Assembly: GCA_973895155.1 (NCBI GenBank)
Contig: OZ316894.1
Coordinates: forward strand, 1,860,001 to 1,924,000
From: Marsupella aquatica
Taxonomy: Eukaryota; Marchantiophyta
DNA length: 64,000 bases
Direction of reading: 5' to 3'
Shown here piece after piece: positions 48,990-58,974 of this stretch; the first letter of the stretch is position 1, and every line of letters starts with the position of its first letter. The notes under the pieces are model-generated. The model ran no database searches. It had not been told where the DNA came from and saw only the letters and a program-made list of their open reading frames with translations. A program made the translations under genes and the position numbers.

Positions 48990-49140
48990 TAAAACCGTGT
49001 CCTTACGGATCTAACAACGCTCTCGGCCACCCCAGGACTCCTATCATGAATTCATGAAGGGAGTCTCCCTCTCGCTCCGACCTTCATGAATTCATGAAGG
49101 GAGTCTCCTCTCTCTTTGCTTGTACACCTCGGTGATGCAG
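48990..49140. repeat. palindromic direct repeat CATGAATTCATG
   Basis: The block TCATGAATTCATGAAGGG followed by GAGTCTCC occurs twice, at about 49,044 and 49,083. The second copy forms a perfect 20-bp palindrome at 49,081-49,100. The core CATGAATTCATG or halves of it recur near 46,430, 49,460, 49,500, 50,010 and 51,985, all inside the inserted element. The array sits between the divergent genes. Confidence 0.85.
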
Positions 49141-49143
49141 AAG

Positions 49144-49155
49144 GGTATTTAAAAT
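49144..49155 (-). promoter_or_regulatory. possible TATA element for the ParB-methyltransferase gene
   Basis: The minus strand reads TATTTTAAATA about 265 bp upstream of the ATG at 48,878. It is the best AT-rich candidate on that side of the palindromes, but the match is weak and the distance long. Confidence 0.3.
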
Positions 49156-49552
49156 AGGGTTCGGAGGGGGGTGACGTGAAGAAATCACCCAGGGCCTAAA
49201 TTACTACCTAAAACAGGGTCGAAATGAAGTGCGACCGCGACAACTCGCGACACGTCGCCGATGAGTGCTGAAAATGGCACGAAATTGGACAGCGAGATTG
49301 TTTTTCACTCTTTTACAAAGGAAATCCAAATGACATTGAGTGAAAATGAATGGGCTGCCCCGTGTTCCTTGGTTATACATACTAATCACGGATCAGGCGC
49401 GACTTAGTAAAATTAACCCAGAATCATGATAAATCAATGTTTTTGGGCCAATTATTCATGAATATTTCGGGGTATTAACGGGAAAAAGCTTGCAAATTTC
49501 ATGAATATTTGATATTTTTGAAGTTAAAAAGTCCCAACAATCCGTGAAAAAC

Positions 49553-49560
49553 TATAAATA
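49553..49560 (+). promoter_or_regulatory. TATA box for the DUF7869-type gene
   Basis: A consensus TATAAATA lies 98 bp upstream of the ATG at 49,658, in otherwise AT-rich sequence. Spacing allows a short 5' leader. Halves of the CATGAATTCATG palindrome lie just upstream, so the palindromes may regulate both divergent promoters. Confidence 0.6.
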
Positions 49561-49657
49561 GGCTCATTTATTCATGACTCTTGGTCATTATTTTGAGAAG
49601 ATTTGTTAGATTTTACTGATTTTCTGAGTTTCTTGTCAATTTGCACTAGTTTTTCCA

Positions 49658-51894
49658 ATGGCGGCGTGTTACGAATCAGATGATTATTCAGATGGAGTTT
49701 CTGATGATGTTTCATTGCCGGATGGCCCCTGCACAGTGGTTGGCCCAGATATCCCTGGAATAACTACTGTTTTAGATATGCCACCCCCCACCCCTATGAG
49801 CAAGTTAAAACGTAGTCCTTTACGACTTGCAATTAGTGGGAAGAAATCATTGGTCGGTGGTAAAGAGAGGTCAGGGAGCTCCTCTGACTCCTTGGAGAGT
49901 ATTGGTCCCCCTGGACGTCAAGTTGTATCTCCTTTGTCACCAACAAAGGACAAATTGGGGAGTAATCTGGAAGGTTCAATGCCTATTTGGATGTCTGGGA
50001 AACGGTCTCATGAATTCATGAAGACTGGATTTGGAAAGACGAAGAAGGCACTAAGTGGGGAAAATGACAGAGATTTTTGCAGTCTCCAAAGTGTTCAGCG
50101 GCTGAAGCAAATGCCAAAAAGTAAAACCTTTGGTAAGCCAACGTCGGAAACATTTCACAGGGGGATGAGGGAAGAAACTAGACGACCAGTGTTATTGAAC
50201 AATCCAAAGAACGTGAGAAACTCGCGAAGCATCGTAAGAAATGTTTTTCAAATTCTGATAAATATTTGGGAGTTGTCATTGATGGGATGGATCAGAAGAA
50301 GACAAGGTTGCCTCATTGGCCGCGGCCCCCAAAATCGGTGGACGAAACATGTTTGATCCAAATGCACGTTGTCGGATGCCTGGTTTTCAATGGTGCATTA
50401 TTTTCAAGAGTGTTTCTTAATTATCCTGTATTGCATAATGATGGAAACTTGACAGTCACAATCCTGCAAAGGGTGTTTCACAAATGGGAAGAAAAGCCTG
50501 GTGGCTTGCCGCCTGTTCTCTATCTTCAACTTGATAATACCAGTAGAGAAAATAAAAATAATTTACTCTTTGCCTATCTTCATATGTTGATTCGAAGAAA
50601 GGTTTTTCGGAAAATCAAACTAGGATTCTTGTTGGTTGGACACACACACGACCAAATAGATCAAATGTTCAGTCGATTTTCTAAACGACTAGCAAGGTTT
50701 AAGGCATTCACATACGAAAGCCTATGTGATATTATTTGTGAATCATATCAACCCCAACCAAATATCACTCTTTTAAAGGAAACATATGATTTCCGTCAAT
50801 ATGCCTTCTCAGATCCACCTTTAGTCATTGAAAGGATTCGAAATGTTACCTTCCACCACCAGTACAAATTTGCATTTGACAAGTTGGAAAATCAAGTTCC
50901 AACCCAATGGGGGAAGAAGTTTTCCACGGACTCAACTTGGAAACCTGACGGAGGCGTGAAATTTTTGAGGGAAGAGGAGCCAGAAAAGGTGATGGGTTGT
51001 GCTCCCGGATTACCCCTTTTCAAAAAGGGGGATAAGAACGTTACAAGGACTCAACCAAATATGTCTAGTTCTTCAAGAATGACTTTGAAGGAGATGGATG
51101 ATTCGTTAAATGAGATTCAAAAGGGAATACTTGCAGTTGAAACTTTATTCTCAGAAGAGGAAGTGAACTGGTGGAGAATGTTTTTTGAAGAGCAACGGGA
51201 ATTGAATAAATCTTTGCTCCTTGATCAAAGACCATTGATTTTCCCTTTTCAATGGCCACGCTCCCAAAGGGAGATTGCTGTTGCTGCTGAAGTTCCCAGA
51301 GTCCTTGTCAATGAAGAGGAAATTGAAGAGAGAGTATACGGACCTACCAGAGATATATACGTGGGTCCTTATCGGAATCAAGGAAAGATAGATGCAGAGA
51401 AGGAGAATATGGAAGGAGACTTTTCGGATCTTGAAGTCAACACTTATATTTCTGTTGCTGGAGAAGAATCGGAAACATTTTGGGTGGCCAAGGTGGAAAG
51501 AATTGACCAGCGCGACGAGTTCAACATTCCAAAAATGATTTATGTTTTATGGCATGCTACAAAAACCGGGTCAGATCCTTGGAAAGCCAAGTACTTACCA
51601 GAAGTCTTAAACTACGAAAAGAAGAAAAGTGGTCGTGGGAAAGGAACTTTGAAACCAATATGGTTTCACCAAGAGCTTGATTTATCTTCAACGACTGTTT
51701 TTGCTTACAACTTCATGTTGACAAAATCTGATACATTGTACAAAAAGACAGTAGATCGAATCAAAATCCGATTGACTGAATTTTTGGCAGAAGAGAAAGA
51801 GCAAGAACAAGAGAATGGATCAACTAGAACCCCGCTAGGAGATAAATCTAGGGATATTTCGTTTCAAGAATTGAGGACTTCTGGATCTGAGTAA
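49658..51894 (+). CDS. DUF7869-type DDE-like transposase candidate
   Basis: The first frame opens at ATG 49,658 with a Ser/Pro-rich, low-complexity region; a second frame is open from 50,182 to the stop at 51,894 and carries the conserved core. The two must join by a short indel or an unseen intron near 50,170. The core has GVVIDGMDQKKT (Asp codon 50,281), LYLQLDNTSRENKN (50,533) and GFLLVGHTHDQIDQMFS (acidic codons 50,650 and 50,659). These match the left pseudogene position by position. The C-terminal module (FWVAKVERIDQ, VLWHATKTGSDPWKAKYLPE, FWH-like WFHQELDL) is also shared. Unlike the left copy it lacks the N-terminal repeats and the CxxC motifs, so it may be N-terminally reduced. The acidic residues suggest an RNase H-fold DDE enzyme; this is inference. 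Confidence 0.7.
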
Positions 51895-52430
51895 TGAAAA
51901 GTAGTTATTGTTTGTGACATTACCATTGAAAAACATGGATAACTTGAAAATTTACAAATTTTCAAAATGCCTTTACCACTTATTCATGAATTCATGGTTA
52001 AAGTTTCTTGAGAAATTTGTAGTTTAATATTATCTTAGTGGGTTGTGTTTCAATTCAATTAGATGGTGTCATTTCTATTCTCCTTGTCTTCTTTTCACAA
52101 TAATGTGTATCAGGTTAAGTTGTAGTAATTTATTTTCTGGTTTTTAAATGACAATGGCTTTTGGAGGTGATTTAGTTGTTGTTTCAAAAGACACCTCGTG
52201 TAATTGTGAGACCATTGTAGATAATAGTGTTGTATTTGAGATCATTTATTGGTGGAATGTAACTTCAGATGAATTTGGTCATTTTTAGGTGTCAAAACAT
52301 AGCTAGTTTATGTCATATTTTGTTCGCTCCATATTTTTGCTCTAAAATAGGTGCTAATTTTTGCACTTTTTTTGACTTTTCGTTGTTTTTCTGATTTTTT
52401 GGCTAGAGTTCCTAAAGTATGGGCTTGTTA
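51895..52430. other. element 3' non-coding end
   Basis: This is AT-rich, non-coding sequence from the transposase-like stop to the candidate element end CTTGTTA. One copy of the CATGAATTCATG palindrome lies at about 51,985. A polyadenylation signal AATAA-like word is present near 52,100, but I cannot fix the transcript end. Confidence 0.5.
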
Positions 52431-55380
52431 CTCATCATTTAAGGCTTCTTGTTTGTTGCGCAGGTACAGTAGCACAACTTGTTCAATGGAGAGATGGGAT
52501 GGAAGCTTCCCTTGTCCAAAGTTGAAAAGAAGGTGGCTACTCGCATTGTTCCAACCCTTAAGCAGACCCCGCAGTGTAGGGGAGCCCTGGATCTTCAGCT
52601 CATCACCCTGCAGCAAGGCTTCAGTAACAGTCCACCTTCTGCGCTCCTTCTTGCCCTGTCCAGAGTTGCAGCACTTCTTAATGATCTCCTGTGCCATCTT
52701 CACCCATTCCCTGTCCGCCCCAATGATGAGTTTAGAGATATGCCTCATCTTTAGTGCTTCGGCCTGTTCTTCAAAGGGCTGAATTCCCAGTCCCCCTTGG
52801 CCCTTTGGTGTAAGCAACGACAGATTTTTTCCATCTCCATAAATCCAGTCTTGTAGAGCGACAATGTCATCAGGTGATAGGTTGGAATTGACCTCAAGAC
52901 GTGCTTCATCAAAATAGCTCTCCCAACCATAGTCAGACTCCGATAAGTCCAATGGTTCAGCCGACAACGCAATTTCCCGACCAGGAAGGCAGCGGCATGA
53001 GTGGGCGCACCTTATACCCAATAGGGCACCCCAGATACTCAATGACTTCCCCTTCCTTGGCGATTCTGCATCCAGTGTTCTTCATCCACTCTGGGTAGTG
53101 CCCTTGCATAAAGTAGATCGGTATAATCTGAGATTTCTTCACATTCAAAAGAGCTCCAAAGATGTTCTCATACTGTTGCACTGTCTTCCTAGCTTCCACA
53201 AAGTCATTCTCCGTTGCTACCAAGAAGAGGCCTGTGTCATCCGCGAACAGTTGATAGCAAATGTTGTTGTTGTTGGCAACTTTCAATCCTTGTATATGCC
53301 TTGCCTCCAGTTGCTTCTTAAAGAGTGCCATCAGTGGTTGAGTCGACAGAGCAAAGAGAAGTGGGGACAAGGGGCAGCCTTGCCTCACCCCCCTCTCCAA
53401 CTGAATGGGTTCTGTGAACCTCCCATTAACGTGAACTTTGGATTGAGTATTAACCACTAGCCCCTGCACAAGCAGAATAACATGCTCATCAAAATTCATC
53501 GCCCTCAGCACCGCCCACAGGAAGGAATGAGCCACCCGATCGTAGGCTTTGGTGAAATCCAATTTGAGGAACACAAGTGGCTGCTTGCTGAGTGGCGCAT
53601 GCTCCTGGGCCATCTTGAAGGTCAACAGGTTATCCAAAATGTCACGGCCTTCCAAAAAGCCCGTCTGTTGTGGATCCACCAACTTACTTGCCACCCCCTT
53701 GAGACGATTGGCCAGCAGCTTTGCAATCAATTTCTCAGTCAGGGTAAGCATGGTAAGAGGTCTCCAATTGCTCAGCTCCTACGTGTCTCCATTCTTAGGA
53801 ATCAACTTAATGACACCGGCGGAGGCCCTAGTAGTAAGCTTTCCATCCTTCCAATATGCATGGATCATAGTGACACAGGCTGGCTTCATGAAATCCCATC
53901 CCTTAATCAACATTTCTACTGTCATACCATCCAGCCCAGGGGATTTCTCCTTGGGCAGGGTGAAGACCATCTTTTCAATTTCCTCCTCACTAGGTAGTCG
54001 CCCAATTTTCTGGTTGTCAGCTTGTGTAGCCTTAGTAGAGATCAGCCCCAACGCCTCCCCTAGAGCATCCTGATGCGTCAGAACGTGTGTGTCTGCGGTG
54101 TACAATTTTGAGTAAAATTTATGTATTTCCCCAAGGATAATGGTCTCATCTTCGGTAATTTCCCCATTCCCTCTCTTCAGCTGCTTGATGCTCTCCTTAG
54201 CATGCTTCGCTTTGAGCTGGTTGAAAAAGTACTTGGTAGGAGCTTCCCCTAGAGTTAGCCATCTCACCCGACTTTTCTGTCGCAACTTGATGGCATCCGC
54301 TTTAGCCTGTTCCCTAGTTCTATCCTCAATCCTATCCTCAATCCTGCCAAGCTCGTCCAACTGGTACTTAGAAGGATTTGCCCCCAGCTCAGTTCTGAGC
54401 TTGTTCAGCTCATCCCCTAGGTGCCCAGTGTTCCTTTTTGCCGCTCTCTTTCGCTTCTCCCCCTGGAGTAGCTGTTTAGTGGCCCCCCAACAGAGGTCCC
54501 AATTCACCCTGGGATCCCGGTTCTCCACCCAGTTTTCCTTCCATACCCGTTCAAGTTCCTGTTTCATCTCAGGAGACTCAACTAATTTTGCATCCATTTT
54601 GAAATAAGTGGCCTTCCTATGTGCATTCAAGGACAACTTTTGTCGTAACACAAAGGTGGTCACCACTGGGACATGGTCGGAGATGGTCTCCCTACCGTCA
54701 TGCATACAAGATTTCACATACTCACACCATTGATTTCTATTACTGCTGTAGTTGCGATCCAGACATGACTGGTCGTAGCGGTCAGACTTCCTAGCTTGCC
54801 TGGTGTAGTATGGACCAGTACGAGTGCCTGCACAGAGATAATTGTCCACCAAATCTAGGTGGTCCACTAATCTGTTCTAGGCTCTAGCCTCTGAGCCATG
54901 GATGAAGGCCGATGGGCCCACTGCATCATCGAATAAATCGGTCATGTTCCAATCTCCCCCAAAAATCCAATTCGACTCCTTCAGGTTGTTGCGTAGCCAC
55001 TTCCAGAGAGAGGTCCTTAGACGTCTCTCGTTCGGGGCGTAAATAGAACCCACACTGATCTCTCCCACGCAAGTCTTAATAGTTGCCCACACAAAGGATC
55101 CGTCCCCTTTACACCCGTGTTCCACAATCTGGTATTGCTTGGGGATCAACAGAGCAGCTCCAACCTTTCCTTCCCCCTTCTGATCTACTAATTTAGTCCC
55201 TTCATGGTCGATGAGACCCAGTTGAAAAATAGCCCGCTGCCTCTTAACCTTAAGTTCCTGGAAACAACAGATAGCCAAACCAAGCGTGTTGTTGTGAATC
55301 CATCTGTTGATCTGTTTAACCTTCAAAGGGTCTCCTAGCCCCCTCACATTCCATTGGCAAATGGTCAATTCGTCATTCAT
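52431..55380 (-). pseudogene. LINE ORF2: endonuclease and reverse transcriptase, broken
   Basis: ORF2 starts at ATG 55,380. The APE-type endonuclease is seen as CQWNVRGLGD, CFQELKV, GSIYAPNERR and FGGDWNMTDL. TAG stops interrupt the frame near 54,879-54,877 and 53,781-53,779. The reverse transcriptase follows with LKLDFTKAYDRV, RGVRQGCPLSPLLFAL and the catalytic FADD (QLFADDTGLF). The frame changes near 52,960-53,040. The coding sequence then runs to about 52,431, where the inserted element cuts it. The remaining C-terminal zinc module is at 44,550-45,490. The copy is inactive. Confidence 0.88.
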
Positions 55381-57248
55381 CTAAGACCATTGTTATTTTG
55401 GCCCACTGTCTGTCTGCCTAGGCCGGTCCCCCTCTCTCCCGAAGTTGATTTGATCTCCGTCCCGTGGACTCCCTTCTCATCCACTCCTTTCCTAGGTCCC
55501 CGGTCCAAATTGTTGTTGGTGTTAAGCTTGGATTGTTCATAAGTGAGCATCCTCGGTCCAGTGCCGTCGGGTCTTTCTGTGACATGGTACGGAATTTCTT
55601 CCGGGAGAATTTCAGCCATTCTTTTATCACTGGCGAAGGTTGGGACAGCCCCAGTATGGGTACTCTTCCTGGTTTTTTTGGGTTGTTGTCGTGCTAGTGT
55701 GCCAGTCTTTGTTGGGGATGATTCCTTGCCTGATCCCCCAACATTCGGTGGGGATTGTGCTGCTTTCCTAGAGTTCTTCACTACCTAAGTATCCATAGGT
55801 TCTGCTCCCTCAGTTTCCGAAAAGCTGACCACAAAACCCGGGGGTATCAGGTCCATAGTCGCTGAAATATTACTGGGAATAGCAGGTTTCAAGCCTTCTT
55901 CACCTGGCTCCATACTGGCTTGCTGCCTGAGGTTGTCGGGTGGGGTTCCTGTGTGGATCCTTAAGTTTCCTGCTTCGTTTCCCACTCCTGTCTCCATCAT
56001 AGCCGGATTGGACGCTGGAGCGATCTCCCCTTCTTCCAGATCATTCAACATAGCCAGAGCACCAAAAGGGTTCTCACTCTGCCCGAGATTCGTTGCTGTT
56101 TCTCCTGCACCCTGCTTCCCTTTGTGTGAAGCCCTGGTTTTCACTATTGTGTACCCTTCTGTGTTTCTCTACTCCTGCAGGATCCCCTGTTTGTCTGTTG
56201 GTGTCGGGGGTGACAATTCTGGCTGCTGTCCTGCTGGGCTCTTTCTCAAGCTGGGCTTGTTGGGGCAGTATCTTGCAATGTGTCCTCTCTGCTTGCAAGC
56301 AAAGCAAGCGTCTGGCAACGTCCTGTATATAACATCCACCCTGTATCTACCAACTCCTGGTATTGTCAGATCAATATATTCTACTAGATCCTCATTCAGG
56401 TTGCAAAGCACACATCCACGTATATGTGAGAATTTGCTTCTAGCCCTAGCAGTCTGTGCATACAGCACCTTACCAACTCTAGCTAGCATCTGATTAGCAT
56501 AGTACTCAAAGGCTGGGTTGAGCAAAGGAAGATCTACCCACACGGGTGCTTTAGTGGATCTCATTGCTTTGGCATCAAAATCAGGTGTCCACGGCATAGC
56601 AATGACCATCTTCCTGCCCATGCTAAGATAAGGCTCAAGTAGAATCGAGGTTTGGTCCTCTGGAGTGGATACCACAATCAGAAAAGTGTACCTAGCCAAT
56701 ACTTTGATTTGTTCAATGGCAATATTCATTCGAAGCCCAATGACCTCGTGGGCCCATTCTTCAAAGTAGTCTCTTGATGGGTTGAAATCTACTGTATACA
56801 TTATGATCCCCCTATTTTGTAAATGCAGGATACGACTCGCTACAATATTCTTTTCTACAACCAAAATTTCTGACCTCATTCCTGGTGATGGATGCTCTGG
56901 GACCTGCGGCAGATGTGCCAGTTGCTCTCGCAGATCTTCATTGGATACATATATCCCGGCTTCTTTATCGAGGTTGTTATCGTAAGGGTTATCCTCCTCC
57001 TCCTCCTCCACTTGAAAGTCCACCAGGTCATCGTCTTCCGCTGGATCCCACACTGGGTCTTTGAACCCAAAGCTACCCCCCCTTTGTTGGCTAGTGCCAG
57101 CTGCTGCCATCGCGTACGAGCTTGCATTTTCCTCTGCCTGATGCGCCTGCCCTCTATATGATATTCCATCCTGGCAATCATGTGTGCGTGGGCTTCCGTT
57201 GTTGTCTCTGGCTGTGCCACTAAGGGGAATAATTACCTCCGAGCACAT
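55377..57248 (-). pseudogene. LINE ORF1: DUF4283-like with zinc knuckle, two stops
   Basis: The frame runs from ATG 57,248 to the TGA at 55,377, broken only by TAG near 56,171-56,169 and TAG near 55,787-55,785. The first part has an acidic stretch (FQVEEEEEDNPYDN) and a DUF4283-type RNA-binding region (ILHLQNRGIIMYTVDFNPSR onward). A CCHC knuckle follows (CFACKQRGHIARYC). The rest is Pro/Ser/Gly-rich. Plant L1 ORF1 proteins have this order. The stop overlaps the ORF2 start (ATGA), an arrangement that allows re-initiation. Confidence 0.85.
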
Positions 57249-57299
57249 AGTGTCCTTGCTCAGCAATCCTTGGGCCCCATGCTCTAGTTTCTACCTTCA

Positions 57300-58970
57300 A
57301 GTGTACGTATATAATTATGTAAAAAGAAATGTCTTGAACATGATGTAGGATATAGTAAACACTTAATTAGAATATGCTTAGTTTGAGCCTCTCTCACTAG
57401 AGTGTACAGTCATAATTATATTAATATTCATATATCTCATTTTGACCCTTGATTATCATTGTAGATATTATGACATTTTAAATTTATGATTTGAGTATTA
57501 TTGACATCTGATTCTTGGACCAATTTAATTTTAATTTAATTTGTGCATTAGTTACAACATATTATTTTATTTAATATTTATTGATTTTATTTTAATATCT
57601 ATATTTATAAAATTTTAAGGGAAATCTGTGAAACCCCACAGAAAGGAAGAGTCGGCCACAATAATTGAACCCAACACCTATCAATCTACTCAAGTGAGTT
57701 ACCACAAAGTCATGCCTCTAACCAGATTCAATTTAATATTAAATATTAAAGATTTGGGAATCAAAAAGTGTATTTATTTGGGGTGAAAAATATTCATTTG
57801 GGGGCTCATTTTAAAGAGTTTTGGGTTGAGAAAAAACAACTTTAGTCTTCATTTCCTAGACTTTTAAAAGTCAAGTTTTAATGAATACACTCCAGTGATA
57901 TGTATCTACTCCTTTGGCCAAATTGTTGGTATTGGTAGAGCATCATCCCATGCCACCTCCCAACCCTCAAAAGAAAAATGATTTATTTGGCCTCCTCAGA
58001 ATCTCAACAATAAAAAAATTATTTTATATTATGTGAGGGAATGACTGTGCAGGTTACCCTATTTCCTAGGACTCAGTTTGACTTGGTACCCTCCTTTTGG
58101 CAAAGGCAAGAGTCTGTCATACTCCATACCCCTATCAGGTAGGGCACTCTCATGCCTGCACAAGCAATCAAGAAATGAACACTGAGAGTCAAAATCTGGC
58201 CAGTGGACATAGTTTATAACTTGGGGCGCAAGATGTAGTAAGGGTTCTTCACATCATTTAAGAGATATGCAGTTTTGCAGTCTCATTCATAAATTATCCT
58301 CAGTGGGTTATTTGTAGGGTAAGCCATTTCTTAAGGGGTTTAGTTGGGCTGTATTCCCCTAAGGAGTCACAGGCCATGGCCCCAAAGAGAGGATGGGTTA
58401 CCCTTGGGGTTACTTCACCTTATGAAGTTGTTGTATGCTTTGTGTAAACACCCCTACTAAACCACATCCTCTCAAAGGGATAGGAAGCTAAAAAAAACAC
58501 ATGACAAATGATGTATCCTGTGATGACATATGGCACTCTGAATGATTATCCCTTACTTGCTTTATCGTGACTTCTAAGTACTTCCCTAATAGAACAACTC
58601 TTAATTCGTTCTCATATGATTGAGTTAATTTATGGAAGTGACCCCAGTGGTTACCTGAGTGGGATCAGATTGTGGCAGTAACACAGATATTTAAATGAAG
58701 GAATCGCGAGTCTGGTAGATGAGAGCCTTGTGCTCCATATTAACCGTTAATGAAAATACAAACTAATGTCACAACAAAGGTGTTAGGACAATCATGGGTA
58801 TATGCAAAAATCAATCAATCTCAAGTTCTAGATGTCATTCCAGAGTCCGTCGACTTCCTTCACTCGAGTACTTCAGACTGGCATGGGCTGGATAGCAAGC
58901 TCCACTCCAGAGGCAAATACACTCTGTACCTATACCTTGCTCTCTCAAGTTATTAAGGTCAGGTGTATCG
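57300..58970. other. no gene; possible tRNA-related SINE fragment near 57,640-57,725
   Basis: No coding region is supported in this AT-rich stretch. On the minus strand near 57,725-57,640, words resembling box A (TGGTAACTCACTTGAG) and box B (GGGTTCAATTATTG) lie about 30 bp apart, as in tRNA-related SINEs. The match is weak and no ends are defined. Confidence 0.4.
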
Positions 58971-58974
58971 GTGC

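Larger units (their letters stand above)
45495..52430. mobile_element. inserted element: ParB-methyltransferase plus DUF7869 transposase-like gene
   Basis: About 6.9 kb interrupts the LINE, which resumes on each side in reading order. The insert holds two divergent genes: the ParB-methyltransferase fusion (minus, 45,817-48,878) and the DUF7869-type protein (plus, 49,658-51,894). The shared intergenic region carries CATGAATTCATG palindromes. Candidate ends are TAACAAG at 45,495-45,501 and its complement CTTGTTA at 52,424-52,430, with some further similarity inside (AAGCCTTAAGGGA versus CCCATACTTTAGG-like). A TA duplication would fit these ends, but the true edges are uncertain by tens of bases. 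The insertion postdates the LINE. Its coding regions are far less broken than those of the related left-hand copy. Confidence 0.75.
52431..57290 (-). mobile_element. LINE 5' part (ORF1 and most of ORF2)
   Basis: This is an L1-type non-LTR retrotransposon on the minus strand, continuing in 44,110-45,494 after the 6.9-kb insertion. Together the parts make about 6.2 kb, a usual length for plant L1 elements. ORF1 and ORF2 are separated by an ATGA-type overlap near 55,377-55,380. The exact 5' end is not defined; ORF1 begins near 57,248-57,266. No target duplication was found. Confidence 0.88.
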
